In this document: positions 17,707 to 26,642 of the stretch, piece after piece | Layout: every line of letters starts with the position of its first letter | Position numbering within the stretch: position 1 is the stretch's first letter | From: Candidatus Rifleibacterium amylolyticum | GTDB lineage: Bacteria > Muiribacteriota > Ozemobacteria > Ozemobacterales > Ozemobacteraceae | NCBI GenBank assembly: GCA_009917695.1 | Contig: JAACJG010000006.1 | Location: 186,001-250,000, forward strand | Reading direction: 5' to 3' | Length of the DNA: 64,000 bases | Program-made: the position numbers and the translations under genes | Notes under the pieces: generated by a model | Databases searched by the model: none | Told to the model about the DNA's origin: nothing | The model's input: only the letters and a program-made list of their open reading frames with translations

Positions 17707-18631
17707 AAGCGAACTGACAAAAAAGTGGCAGAACAGCACACAGCCACTGGTAAGCGTCGTTTGCATAACCTACAACCATGAACGCTTTATTCGCGATGCC
17801 ATAGAAAGCTTTCTGGCGCAGGAAACTGATTTTGCCTTCAGCATTGTAATTGCCGAGGATTGCAGCAGCGACAACACTTTGGCCATCGTTGACGAATACT
17901 GCCGCTTATATCCACGAGTGATCAAGCTGATCAAAAATGAAAAAAATCTCGGTGTTATCGAGAATTTTTTCAGAACGATTGATTCGGTTACAACAAAGTA
18001 CGCTGCAGTATGCGAAGGTGATGATTACTGGACTAATCCGCATAAGCTGCAAACCCAGATCGACTTTTTACAGGAGAACCCTGAATATTCGATGGTTTGC
18101 CACCCGGTAACAATTCTGAATGAGACGCAAAACTGCGCGGCAGTAAAAAAGGCATACGAAAAGTTTGTCAGCGGTCATTTCACCACCAGAGACATTTTAC
18201 GTGGTCATTTCATTCCCACCCCCAGCCTTACCTTCAAAACTGATGCATTTCACCTCTATGACTGGATGCTGGCCTGTCGAAGCGGCGATATCGCTCTCGA
18301 GATTATTCTCTCATTGTCAGGTCCTGGCTATTTCATGCCTGAACCAATGGCTGTTTACAGGCAGCACGATGATGGAATTACCAAAAAAGGCAGGCTGCCG
18401 CCGGCTGAAATGCTCGAGAAAAGCCTGTTTCTGTTTCGCGCGTTTGATATGTTGACCAAAGGTATTTATACATACGGTGTTAATCGCAGGCTGGCAAAAA
18501 TTCATTTTATATACGCAGTCGGAAGGCTGAAGAAGTTTGAGATATGCCTCTTCATGTTTCATTGCTGGTCAGCTATGAAATACGCGGTTAAGGGTATAAT
18601 GTGTCGGTCAAAAGCAGATGTCAGACTATAA
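17693..18631 (+). CDS. Family 2 glycosyltransferase
   Basis: A 312-residue GT-A fold enzyme that adds a sugar from a nucleotide donor. The N-terminal pattern PLVSVVCITYNHERFIRDAI and IVIAEDCSSDNT are hallmarks, and the metal-binding DxD-like motif is in CEGDDYW. The C-terminal 70 residues have basic and hydrophobic patches that may rest on the membrane. Its start lies inside the flippase gene (14-nt overlap). The donor and acceptor sugars are not known. Confidence 0.88.
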   Translation: MARPESELTKKWQNSTQPLVSVVCITYNHERFIRDAIESFLAQETDFAFSIVIAEDCSSDNTLAIVDEYCRLYPRVIKLIKNEKNLGVIENFFRTIDSVTTKYAAVCEGDDYWTNPHKLQTQIDFLQENPEYSMVCHPVTILNETQNCAAVKKAYEKFVSGHFTTRDILRGHFIPTPSLTFKTDAFHLYDWMLACRSGDIALEIILSLSGPGYFMPEPMAVYRQHDDGITKKGRLPPAEMLEKSLFLFRAFDMLTKGIYTYGVNRRLAKIHFIYAVGRLKKFEICLFMFHCWSAMKYAVKGIMCRSKADVRL

Positions 18632-18644
18632 ATGGAAACAGTAA

Positions 18645-20603
18645 ATGTGCGGGATATGCGGCTTCATTGAAAGAAACCATAAATCAAGTGCCGACCTGTT
18701 AGCAGACAGAGTGCGCAGGATGTCAGAAAAAATCAGACATCGCGGGCCTGATGCTGATGGAATTTGGGTTAAGCCCGAGACAGGTCTGGCACTTGCTCAT
18801 CGCCGGCTGGCCGTTCTCGATCTCAGCCCGGCCGGAAATCAGCCGATGATCTCTCCTTCAGGACGATATGTACTGATTCTGAACGGCGAAATCTATAATT
18901 TTGCTGACATTAACCGGCGAATCATCGCTGATTCTCAGATTGAGCCGATTCGCAAAGGGCATTCAGACACAGAAATTCTATTACTTGCCATCGAGCTCTA
19001 TGGTGCAGTCGCTGCGATTAAAATGATTTCTGGCATGTTCGCTCTGGCTTTATGGGATCAAAAAGAAAAAGAATTGACTCTGGCGCGCGACAACATGGGG
19101 CAGAAGCCACTTTATTATGGGCTCTGCCAGGAAGGCCTGGTATTTGCCTCAGAATTGAGCTGCTTTAAAGCTTTTACACGCAACAGCTGGCAGATCGATA
19201 ATGAAGCGCTGCTGCTCTATTTCCGTCATAACTACATTCCGGCGCCCTGGTCGATTTTAAAAAATGTTTATAAACTTGAGCCCGGGCATCTTATCAACAT
19301 CAGGGCAGCAGATATACATTCTGGCGCAGTTTCCAGAATTGTGGCAAAACCATATTGGCAACTGACAACCGGGGGTAACGACAATTCCAGCGCCAGCACG
19401 CAGGCATCGCTGGCCGAGAATGAGAATGAGCTTGAACAGCTTCTGACCAGAGCCATATCGATGCAGATGGTCGCAGATGTTCCGCTTGGCGTGTTTTTAT
19501 CTGGGGGCATCGACTCATCGCTGGTAACGGCTATCATGCAAAATCTGGCTCCAGAGCCGGTAAAGACTTACACAATCGCCTTTTCAGAAGAGAGCTATAA
19601 TGAGGCAAATTTTGCCCGACAGGTCGCCGACCAGCTTAAAACAGACCATCACGAGTTTCTGCTGACACCGCGAATGGCACTTGATATCATACCTGACCTG
19701 AGCAGGTTTTACTCAGAGCCATTTGCTGATGCCTCGCAGATTCCAAGCCTGCTGCTCTGTCGTCTGGCACGACAAAAGACAACAGTAGCTCTGACCGGAG
19801 ATGGCGGCGATGAACTTTTTGGCGGATACGAGCGCTATTTTCAGGCTGAGAAATTATATCAGCTGTTAAGTATTCTGCCGTTGTCATGGCGTCAGCTGCT
19901 GACGACAGCTATCGATCGGCCAAAACTCAGACAGCTGCTGGCAAATACGACTTTGCCCGGTGGTCCGCAAACCGCGCGGCAGATAGTCAAAATGCTTGAG
20001 CTTCTGCCCTCAGCTGATTTTGCCACTTTGTACAAAACTCTGGTGTCTCACACCAACAGACCGTCAGCGTTGTTGAGCGATTCGCCCCGCGAACCGGAAA
20101 CACTTTTTGACCGGCTCAATGCTGATAAAAAGCAGCCTTCGCACTTCGCCAGGATGATGTATTGTGATTTAAAAACTTATCTGCCCGACGACATTCTGAC
20201 AAAAGTCGACAGAGCCGCCATGGGTGCAAGTCTTGAGACAAGATTGCCGTTTCTCGATCAGAATGTTGTAAATTTTGCCATGCATTTGCCAGTAAATCAC
20301 AAGATTCAAGGTGCTACCGGCAAAATACTTCTGCGCCGCCTGTTGTGCAAATATCTGCCTGAATCATTGTTGAAACGCCCTAAAAAAGGTTTTGCCGTAC
20401 CAATGGCAGCCTGGCTGCGCAACGAATTGAAAGAATGGGGCGCTGACCTGCTCGATAAGCAAAGGCTTCAGCGAGAAGGCTTGTTAAATCATAATCTGAC
20501 AGCAAAAATCTGGTATGATCATCAGCATGGCAAACAAAGTTGTGAACGCATGCTCTGGAACATCCTCATGTTTCAAAGCTGGTATGAAAGCTGGAGATCC
20601 TGA
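18645..20603 (+). CDS. asnB: Glutamine-dependent asparagine synthase-family amidotransferase
   Basis: A 652-residue two-domain enzyme. The N-terminal glutaminase starts MCGICGF with the catalytic Cys2, and the synthetase domain has the ATP-binding loop LSGGIDSS (about residue 286). LTGDGGDELFGGYERY and DRAAMGASLETRLPFLD are further family signatures. Classic AsnB makes asparagine from aspartate. Within polysaccharide clusters, members of this family often amidate uronic acids or other sugar carboxylates, and the position between two glycosyltransferase genes favours that role here. The sequence does not exclude plain asparagine synthesis. Confidence 0.88.
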   Translation: MCGICGFIERNHKSSADLLADRVRRMSEKIRHRGPDADGIWVKPETGLALAHRRLAVLDLSPAGNQPMISPSGRYVLILNGEIYNFADINRRIIADSQIEPIRKGHSDTEILLLAIELYGAVAAIKMISGMFALALWDQKEKELTLARDNMGQKPLYYGLCQEGLVFASELSCFKAFTRNSWQIDNEALLLYFRHNYIPAPWSILKNVYKLEPGHLINIRAADIHSGAVSRIVAKPYWQLTTGGNDNSSASTQASLAENENELEQLLTRAISMQMVADVPLGVFLSGGIDSSLVTAIMQNLAPEPVKTYTIAFSEESYNEANFARQVADQLKTDHHEFLLTPRMALDIIPDLSRFYSEPFADASQIPSLLLCRLARQKTTVALTGDGGDELFGGYERYFQAEKLYQLLSILPLSWRQLLTTAIDRPKLRQLLANTTLPGGPQTARQIVKMLELLPSADFATLYKTLVSHTNRPSALLSDSPREPETLFDRLNADKKQPSHFARMMYCDLKTYLPDDILTKVDRAAMGASLETRLPFLDQNVVNFAMHLPVNHKIQGATGKILLRRLLCKYLPESLLKRPKKGFAVPMAAWLRNELKEWGADLLDKQRLQREGLLNHNLTAKIWYDHQHGKQSCERMLWNILMFQSWYESWRS

Positions 20604-20630
20604 TGTCAGGCGAGAGAGCAGAATAACATC

Positions 20631-21794
20631 ATGACCGGTCGTTCTGAACCACGCAATCGACGATTGCTCTGTCTGCACATTATTGGCAGTCTCGAAATCG
20701 GCGGCGCCGAAATGACGCTGTGCAAGCTGATTGAGACGACAGATCCAAAAATCATCAATCATGTTGTCATATCTCTACTGCCGCCAGAATCACTACAGCA
20801 CAGAATAAAAGCAACCGGCGCCAGAATTGTCAGCCTCAACATGGCGCGCAATCGCCTGACTCTAACCGACATTTGCCGCCTCGCAAAGCTGATAAAGAAG
20901 ATAAATCCAGATCTCGTGCATACCTGGATGTATATTTCAGACATCATCGGCGGACTGGCCACCAGACTGGCCGGCACATTTCCAGTCATTTTCAGTATCA
21001 GACATGGCAGCTTCAAAGGCGACAAAGCGCGAACCGTGCTTCTGGCAAAAATTACCGCATGGCTCTCGCACTTGATACCTCAGCGTATCATCGCCTGTTC
21101 GACCGCCTCAGCCAAACTGCACATTAAAACCGGCTATGCCGCCGATCGCGTACAGATCATTCCTAATGGTTTTACAATAAAGGACATTTCTTCGCTGCGG
21201 GGAAAACTGCGCGCCCATCTTGGCGTCAATCAATCTGCCATACTTATTGGCATGATAGGTCGTTATGTTCCCGCCAAAGACCATAACTGCTTTATCAAAG
21301 CTGCGGCGCTTGTTAAAAAGCAGTTTTCTCAGGCCGAGTTTGTGCTGTGCGGCGCCGGAGTCGAAAAAAACAACCACTCCCTTGTCTCTGTAATCGATGC
21401 AGCAGGGCTGGCAAACTGCTGCCACCTGCTGGGAAATCAGGCTGAGATCGACTGGATTCTTGCCGATCTCAATTTTCTCGTTTCTTCATCTTCATCAGAA
21501 GCCTTCGCCAACGTAATCGGCGAAGCGATGGCTGCCGGTATTCCATGCGTTGCAACCAATGTCGGCGATTCCGCGCATATTGTTGGCAATACTGGTATAA
21601 TTGTTCCGCCGGATGAGCATGAACCTCTGGCGCAGGGAATGCTGCAGATGCTCCAGAAAACTTCCGCAGAGCTTGCAGAAATGGGAATGCAGGCACAGAA
21701 AAGAATTGTGCAGATGTTCAGCCTGCCGGCAGTTGCCAGATGTTATGAAAAAATGTATTTCGAGGTAGCCAATGTCAGACGATCAAAACGTTGA
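20631..21794 (+). CDS. Family 4 glycosyltransferase
   Basis: A 387-residue GT-B fold enzyme that retains anomeric configuration. The N-terminal acceptor domain begins LHIIGSLEIGGAEMTLCKL, and the donor domain carries RYVPAKDHNCFIKA and the ExxxxxxxE-type stretch SSSSEAFANVIGEAMAAGIP. PNG after VQII is another usual mark. It overlaps the chain-length gene by 23 nt. It would add one sugar of the repeat unit; the specificity is unknown. Confidence 0.9.
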   Translation: MTGRSEPRNRRLLCLHIIGSLEIGGAEMTLCKLIETTDPKIINHVVISLLPPESLQHRIKATGARIVSLNMARNRLTLTDICRLAKLIKKINPDLVHTWMYISDIIGGLATRLAGTFPVIFSIRHGSFKGDKARTVLLAKITAWLSHLIPQRIIACSTASAKLHIKTGYAADRVQIIPNGFTIKDISSLRGKLRAHLGVNQSAILIGMIGRYVPAKDHNCFIKAAALVKKQFSQAEFVLCGAGVEKNNHSLVSVIDAAGLANCCHLLGNQAEIDWILADLNFLVSSSSSEAFANVIGEAMAAGIPCVATNVGDSAHIVGNTGIIVPPDEHEPLAQGMLQMLQKTSAELAEMGMQAQKRIVQMFSLPAVARCYEKMYFEVANVRRSKR

Positions 21795-22896
21795 GGGCAA
21801 AGCACCGCCCCGGCTTTTTAAAATAAATCTCGATGTGCTGCTGTGGCAAATAATCAGCCATCGCGCCCTGCTGGCAAAATATGCCGTAATTTCAGGCATT
21901 CTGGCGATCTTTGTCAGCTTTTTGTTTACCAACCTTTATACCGCTGAAGTTGCCTTTTTGCCGGTCGGATCAAAGCCGCTGGGCGTATTTTTAAAGAGCC
22001 GATCGACTGCCATGCTTGTATTAGAAGCCTTGCCAGAAGTGAAGTCTCTTCTCAATCCAAAAAAACCGACACTCGAAAATTACGCGAATGAACTCGGTCA
22101 GTGTCTCAGCATCAAGCATTCCACTCATAGAGATGATCCTTTTAAACTTAGGATTGAACTGAGCAATGCCACAATGGCAGCCAATATTGCCAACACCTAC
22201 ATGAATCTGGTTGCGTCTTTCGTCAACAGTCCGGAGTTCGACATGGCACAGCGCAACACCAGGTTTATCAAAGAACAGTATGACTTTTACGCGGCCGGTT
22301 TGAGCAAGGCAGAAGATGCCTTAAGAAGCTTTCAGGAAAAACATGGCATAATTCTGCTCGACAGCCAGACTGCTGCCACTGTTGGCCTGGTAGCGCAAAT
22401 AGAAGCCCGCCTGCTCAAAAAGGAAATCGAGCTTCAGGCTCTACAGTCATCGCCCGAAAACCCCATGACCAAAAAGCGCGCCAATGAAATTGCAGCATTA
22501 AAAGACACTCTTAACGAGCTGAAAGGCGAACAGGAGGGGTTGATAATAACCGGCAGTTCAAGTATCGGTGACGCAAGAACAGGACTTAACCATGGATTAG
22601 CCGAAGCGCCCCGCCTCAGAATGGAACATCAGCGTCTGCGCCGCGAAGTTGCCCTGGCTGAACAGACCTGCATGCACCTGCAAAGCCAGCTCACCAGCGC
22701 CAGAATTCAAGAAGAAAAAGAAGCTGTTTCCTTCATGATCATCGATGCCGCCATTGCTCCAGACAAACCATCGCATCCCAGGCGTCTGGTTTTTGCTTTA
22801 CTGGGCGCCCTGCTCGGAATTCTACTGGCAATAATTAAAGTCCTCTACCACAACGGTCACCAATGCCTGACAACCCTTGAGATAAAAAATGACTGA
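21772..22896 (+). CDS. Wzz-like polysaccharide chain-length determinant
   Basis: A 374-residue protein with membrane helices near residues 36-55 and 343-363 that bracket a long periplasmic region with coiled-coil character (residues 165-240). The segment IAPDKPSHPRRLVFALLGAL before the second helix is the proline-rich Wzz signature. It would set the length of the polymer made by the polymerase-like protein at the start of this cluster. No tyrosine-kinase domain is attached. It is the last gene of the operon. No T-rich terminator follows directly. Confidence 0.85.
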   Translation: MSDDQNVEGKAPPRLFKINLDVLLWQIISHRALLAKYAVISGILAIFVSFLFTNLYTAEVAFLPVGSKPLGVFLKSRSTAMLVLEALPEVKSLLNPKKPTLENYANELGQCLSIKHSTHRDDPFKLRIELSNATMAANIANTYMNLVASFVNSPEFDMAQRNTRFIKEQYDFYAAGLSKAEDALRSFQEKHGIILLDSQTAATVGLVAQIEARLLKKEIELQALQSSPENPMTKKRANEIAALKDTLNELKGEQEGLIITGSSSIGDARTGLNHGLAEAPRLRMEHQRLRREVALAEQTCMHLQSQLTSARIQEEKEAVSFMIIDAAIAPDKPSHPRRLVFALLGALLGILLAIIKVLYHNGHQCLTTLEIKND

Positions 22897-22899
22897 AAA

Positions 22900-22950
22900 G
22901 CGTCAAAAATTTGACGCGGTGTCAGATTTTGAAGCGTCAATTTTTTGACG
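22900..22950. promoter_or_regulatory. Two palindromes, probable activator (UAS) sites
   Basis: A perfect 8-2-8 palindrome GCGTCAAAAATTTGACGC (22900-22917) is followed 34 nt centre to centre by CGTCAATTTTTTGACG (22935-22950), a 6-4-6 palindrome with the same half-site CGTCAA. They lie about 215 and 180 nt before the predicted start from the sigma-54 promoter at 23098. That is the position and form of enhancer sites for NtrC-family activators, and one such activator is encoded at 23753-25156. Neither palindrome has a following T tract, so they are not ordinary terminators. Confidence 0.6.
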
Positions 22951-23097
22951 AAATTGAGCTGACAAGCTTGCCCGAACTCACTAAAACTCAAATTTAAAAA
23001 GCACCACAGCCGCCTCACAAGCAGAAACAGGCTGATACAAAAGCTCTCGCAACAAACAACACGAGCGAACTCGCTCATAAAAAGCATACAAGAAATG

Positions 23098-23113
23098 TGG
23101 CACGCGCTTTGCA
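23098..23113 (+). promoter_or_regulatory. Sigma-54 (-24/-12) promoter
   Basis: TGGCAC, five nt, then TTGCA matches the RpoN consensus (TGGCAC-N5-TTGCW) at every fixed base. The -12 GC is at 23111-23112, so transcription should begin near 23124, 26 nt before the ATG at 23150. The only gene downstream on this strand is the exported coiled-coil protein. Confidence 0.8.
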
Positions 23114-23149
23114 GTATGATTGTCAGGTTCAAATTAACAGGAGGAAATC

Positions 23150-23746
23150 ATGAAAAAGTTTCTTACAACTCTCGCAATAGTATTGGCAATCAGCGTTGTT
23201 TCACCAGTGTTCGCACAGACAGAAGGCGCGCCCAAAGCAAAACGTGAACGGGTCGGCAAAATGGGTCGCGAAGTCAACGCCGAGCAGATGATCAAAAACA
23301 TCGAAGAACGCAAGGCCGGCATTCTCGAAAACATCGCTTTGCGCAACACCAAGCTCAACGAACGCCTTGCCAAATTCGGAGAAAGAATAGACCAGCTCTC
23401 TGCCCGTATGGAAAAAGCCAGAAGCGAAAAGCCAACCGAAAAAGCCGGAACTGAAAAGCCGACCATGAGCGAAGAGCAGCTTAAAGAACGCAAAGAAAAG
23501 GTCACCACGCGCTACAATGAATTTAAAAAGAATTTAGAACAGCGAAAAACCCAAGTGTTTGAGCGCATCGAAAATGTGCGCAGCAATGTTCTCAAACGCA
23601 TAGAACAACTGCCGGAAGCTGACCGCGACAGAGTAAAAACCGCTCTCGAAAATGCAATCAGCGAAGTCAAAAGCGAAGCGGAAAAACTCGAAAAAGAAGC
23701 AAAAGAAAAAATCGAAGCAACCTATCAGAAGCTTATGGCGATCTGA
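23150..23746 (+). CDS. Exported coiled-coil protein, sigma-54 controlled
   Basis: A 198-residue protein with a clear signal peptide (cut after VFA, residue 22). The mature part is highly charged and almost wholly alpha-helical, with heptad patterns at about residues 45-95 and 110-195. A Lys/Glu/Pro-rich linker (TEKAGTEKP) lies between. AGGAGG stands 6 nt before the ATG. Size, export, helical make-up and sigma-54 control recall the ZraP/CpxP/Spy group of periplasmic stress proteins, although no LTxxQ motif is visible. It is convergent with the NtrC-type regulator gene, 6 nt away. A role in envelope stress is an inference. Confidence 0.8.
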   Translation: MKKFLTTLAIVLAISVVSPVFAQTEGAPKAKRERVGKMGREVNAEQMIKNIEERKAGILENIALRNTKLNERLAKFGERIDQLSARMEKARSEKPTEKAGTEKPTMSEEQLKERKEKVTTRYNEFKKNLEQRKTQVFERIENVRSNVLKRIEQLPEADRDRVKTALENAISEVKSEAEKLEKEAKEKIEATYQKLMAI

Positions 23747-23752
23747 GCGCTT

Positions 23753-25156
23753 TCAGTCCTCGCCAATAGCAAGTTTCTTCATTCGATACAAAAGCTGGGT
23801 TCGCGGAATCTTAAGGATTTCTGCGGCCCGGCTTTTTACTCCGGCACTTTCGCTGAGCGCCGCCAGAATCAATTGTTTTTCAAGATTCTCAAGCGCAGCA
23901 TTAAGGCCGGCACCGCTATCAACAGACGTGGTTAAGGACTCTTCGCGTAATCTGCCATGATCAGCTATCGAATCAGCAATAAGAAAATCAGCCGGTTCAA
24001 GAATACTGCCTTCAGACATTACCACTGCGCGTTCAAGCGCATTTTTGAGCTGCCGGATGTTGCCTGGCCAGTCCTGTTTCTGCAAGATTTCGAGCGCGGC
24101 CTGGCTCAACTTAAGTTCAGGCCGAGCAAGTTCATCACCTATCCTTTTCAACAAAGTTCGACAGAGAATCGGCAAATCGCCTCTTCTCTGCCGCAAAGGC
24201 GGCAGATGAATGTTAACGACACTGAGCCGATACAGCAGATCTTCACGAAAGTGCCCGGCAGAGACCATTTCGCTGAGGTTCCGATTAGTTGCTGCAATAA
24301 TGCGGACATCGACGTCTACCGGCTTAGAATTGCCGAGCCGGGTAATTTCTTTCTCCTGCAATACCCGCAAAAGCTTTGCCTGCATAGCAATAGGAACTTC
24401 CCCTACCTCATCGAGAAAAACCGTGCCGCCGTCAGCCGCTTCAAAACTACCAATACGGCGTTGTCTGGCATCAGTAAAAGCACCTTTTTCGTGCCCGAAC
24501 AACTCAGACTCAAATAGCGTTTCAGGAATCGAGGCGCAGTTTACTCTAACAAATGGCGCATTCTGCCGCGGCGATAAATTATGAATTGCCTTGGCGGCAA
24601 CTTCTTTGCCAACACCGGTTTCGCCGGTAATCAGCACAGTGGTCGGGTAAGCAGCCACCTTTGCGATCATCTGCTTAATCTCGGCAATTTCCGGGCTTGT
24701 GCCAGCAATATCATCGAGAGCCCGGTCAAAACCGGCTGCGACGAACAGGCTTTCGCAGCGACGCTCAAGGCGCACATTCTCACTACCAAGCTGCCTGATC
24801 TTTTCAATTTTTTTGATGCGAAAAGAAAACTCTTCGAGCGAAACCGGCTTGGTCAGATAATCAGAAGCACCCAGCTGCATCGCTTTAACCGCTGACTCTA
24901 CTGAACCAAAAGCCGTCATCAGAATAACCTCAGGCATCGGCTCACTGCTGCCATCACGCGCCTTTTCCATAATCTGCAGGCCTTCGCCGTCGGGAAGACG
25001 CAGATCGGTAATGATCAGGTCAAAATCATGTGCCGCCAACTGTTCGAGACCACTCTTTACAGTATGCGCGATCTCAGCCTGATGTCCCTCGCCGATTAAA
25101 AAGGTTTTAAGACCTCTTGCCAGAGAAGCGTTGTCATCGACCACCAGAATCTTCAT
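23753..25156 (-). CDS. NtrC-family sigma-54-dependent response regulator
   Basis: A 467-residue activator with receiver domain (phosphoacceptor D51 in IITDLRLPDG, acidic pocket D7/D8), AAA+ domain with Walker A GETGVGKE and the sigma-54-binding loop GAFTDA, and a C-terminal Fis-type helix-turn-helix (SRAAEILKIPRTQLLYRMKK). Phosphorylation by the kinase encoded upstream should let it open sigma-54 promoters. The ATG at 25156 lies inside the end of the kinase gene (23-nt overlap) with GAGG nine nt before it. The convergent sigma-54 promoter at 23098 and the palindromes at 22900-22950 are its likely target. Confidence 0.93.
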   Translation of the reverse strand: MKILVVDDNASLARGLKTFLIGEGHQAEIAHTVKSGLEQLAAHDFDLIITDLRLPDGEGLQIMEKARDGSSEPMPEVILMTAFGSVESAVKAMQLGASDYLTKPVSLEEFSFRIKKIEKIRQLGSENVRLERRCESLFVAAGFDRALDDIAGTSPEIAEIKQMIAKVAAYPTTVLITGETGVGKEVAAKAIHNLSPRQNAPFVRVNCASIPETLFESELFGHEKGAFTDARQRRIGSFEAADGGTVFLDEVGEVPIAMQAKLLRVLQEKEITRLGNSKPVDVDVRIIAATNRNLSEMVSAGHFREDLLYRLSVVNIHLPPLRQRRGDLPILCRTLLKRIGDELARPELKLSQAALEILQKQDWPGNIRQLKNALERAVVMSEGSILEPADFLIADSIADHGRLREESLTTSVDSGAGLNAALENLEKQLILAALSESAGVKSRAAEILKIPRTQLLYRMKKLAIGED

Positions 25157-26642
25157 GCTGAGCAACCTCGATCAAAAATATGGCGCCGCCGCCTTCGTCA
25201 CCAATATAACTTATTTCGCCGCCATGTGCTTCGACAAGTTTTCTGATCAGTGCCAGGCCAAAACCGCTGCCACCTTCGCGACCGCTGACGAATGGCGTAA
25301 AAAGCTTTTCACGCAGGTCCGCGGCAATGCCCGGGCCATTGTCGGCAAACCTGATGGTAAGCTGCGAGCCATGCAGCTCGATTGCAATTTTCAACTGCAA
25401 CGGTTTGCCGGCAGCCGCCTGAACCGAATTGTTGATGAGGTTTTCAAAAACCTGCTGCAGCAAAGTTGGGTCAAACCAGGCATGTGTTACGCTGCCAAAA
25501 TCTATTTCGCAGGCAAAATCAGTTAAAACCGCACGACGTGAGGTCAGCAGACGGTCGAAAAACTCTTTAAGATCAACGCGCTGACTTTTTGGCTGAACCT
25601 TTCGTGAATACGTCAGATAATTCTCGATCAGAGTGCGAAGATGAGCGAGCTGCCCGCTTATTTCAGCAAGAGCGGTCGCGGCGGCATCCGCCTGAGTTCC
25701 GGCAAGTCCGGTCAGCTGGCGCTTGAGCAGGCCAAAATGCATTTCGATTGCCGATAGCGGGTTGCGTATTTCGTGCGCGATAGCTCCACCGGTGAAAGCC
25801 AGCTCATCGAGCTTTTGTTCATAAAGACGTTGCACCTGCAGGCGCTGGCGCGCAATTTCATGCGACAGCTTTTCGATGCCGCGCCCGAGCAGATCGAGCT
25901 CGTTAACGCCCATCGGTTGATGTTTCGGGCACTGCTCGAGTTCTACCGCTTCGAGACTCTGGTTGAGATGGGTAATTTTGCGCGAAAAACTGCGGGCAAG
26001 CAGCCAGGCAACCAGAAGGCTGAGAATCAGCGCCGCCAGAACAGTTTCGGCAAGCAGCCTTCTGAAATCGCTGACCAGCTTGAGATATTCCATATCTGCT
26101 TCAATGCCGATAACGCTTGCGAGCATTCCGAGCTCATCGAGAACAGGACAAAGCACAATCTTGAAACGCCGCGATATGCCGTAGGCATAAGGATCTGGGA
26201 ATACCATCTCGCCGCGGTCAAGTTCGTTGATATAGTCAAAAGCAAGATCTTCAGCCTCTTCTGCCGTCGGCGGCAACATTGATAAAGCCCGGTTACCCGG
26301 CAGGGAATGCGAGGCAATGAAAGCCGGCGGTTCAGCCGACATATCGAGAAGATACATATTCTGTATCAGTCCGCCGCTCTTTTCGAGCTGCCAGAAACTC
26401 TGCATAACCCGAGAATATCTGTCTTCAGCGTCTTCAGCTTCAGAGATCTCTATTCTCAGGGCATCGGCGATACGCTGTAAACGCTGGTCAGCCTCACGAT
26501 CGAGCGACTGGTAAAAGCGCTGATAGAACCAACCCCAGATAAGTGCCAAAACAAGCACAGCCACCATCAGAACCGATAAAAACAGCCGGCCAAAAAGACT
26601 GGCCGGCAGTATTGACCGAAATAGAAAAGACAGATGCTTCAA
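25134..26642 (-). CDS. Membrane sensor histidine kinase, partner of the NtrC-type regulator
   Basis: A 502-residue kinase. Two membrane helices (about residues 21-42 and 196-215) bracket a 150-residue periplasmic sensor domain. A HAMP-like linker follows, then the H-box AHEIRNPLSAIE, N-box NLINNSVQAA, and G-boxes DNGPGIA and GSGFGLAL. The arrangement resembles ZraS/NtrB-type kinases. It is translationally coupled on both sides: its start overlaps the PilX-like gene by 4 nt and its end overlaps the regulator gene. The stimulus is unknown; the sensor region has no Cys/His-rich metal site. Confidence 0.92.
   Translation of the reverse strand: MKHLSFLFRSILPASLFGRLFLSVLMVAVLVLALIWGWFYQRFYQSLDREADQRLQRIADALRIEISEAEDAEDRYSRVMQSFWQLEKSGGLIQNMYLLDMSAEPPAFIASHSLPGNRALSMLPPTAEEAEDLAFDYINELDRGEMVFPDPYAYGISRRFKIVLCPVLDELGMLASVIGIEADMEYLKLVSDFRRLLAETVLAALILSLLVAWLLARSFSRKITHLNQSLEAVELEQCPKHQPMGVNELDLLGRGIEKLSHEIARQRLQVQRLYEQKLDELAFTGGAIAHEIRNPLSAIEMHFGLLKRQLTGLAGTQADAAATALAEISGQLAHLRTLIENYLTYSRKVQPKSQRVDLKEFFDRLLTSRRAVLTDFACEIDFGSVTHAWFDPTLLQQVFENLINNSVQAAAGKPLQLKIAIELHGSQLTIRFADNGPGIAADLREKLFTPFVSGREGGSGFGLALIRKLVEAHGGEISYIGDEGGGAIFLIEVAQHEDSGGR

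Noticed and set aside
22900-22950. The palindromes read as transcription terminators for the polysaccharide operon
   Set aside because: No T tract follows either one, and the shared half-site and spacing fit protein-binding sites better.
22857-23132. A 91-codon open frame on the minus strand between the Wzz-like gene and the coiled-coil gene
   Set aside because: It runs through the palindromes and the sigma-54 promoter, has odd composition and no ribosome site.
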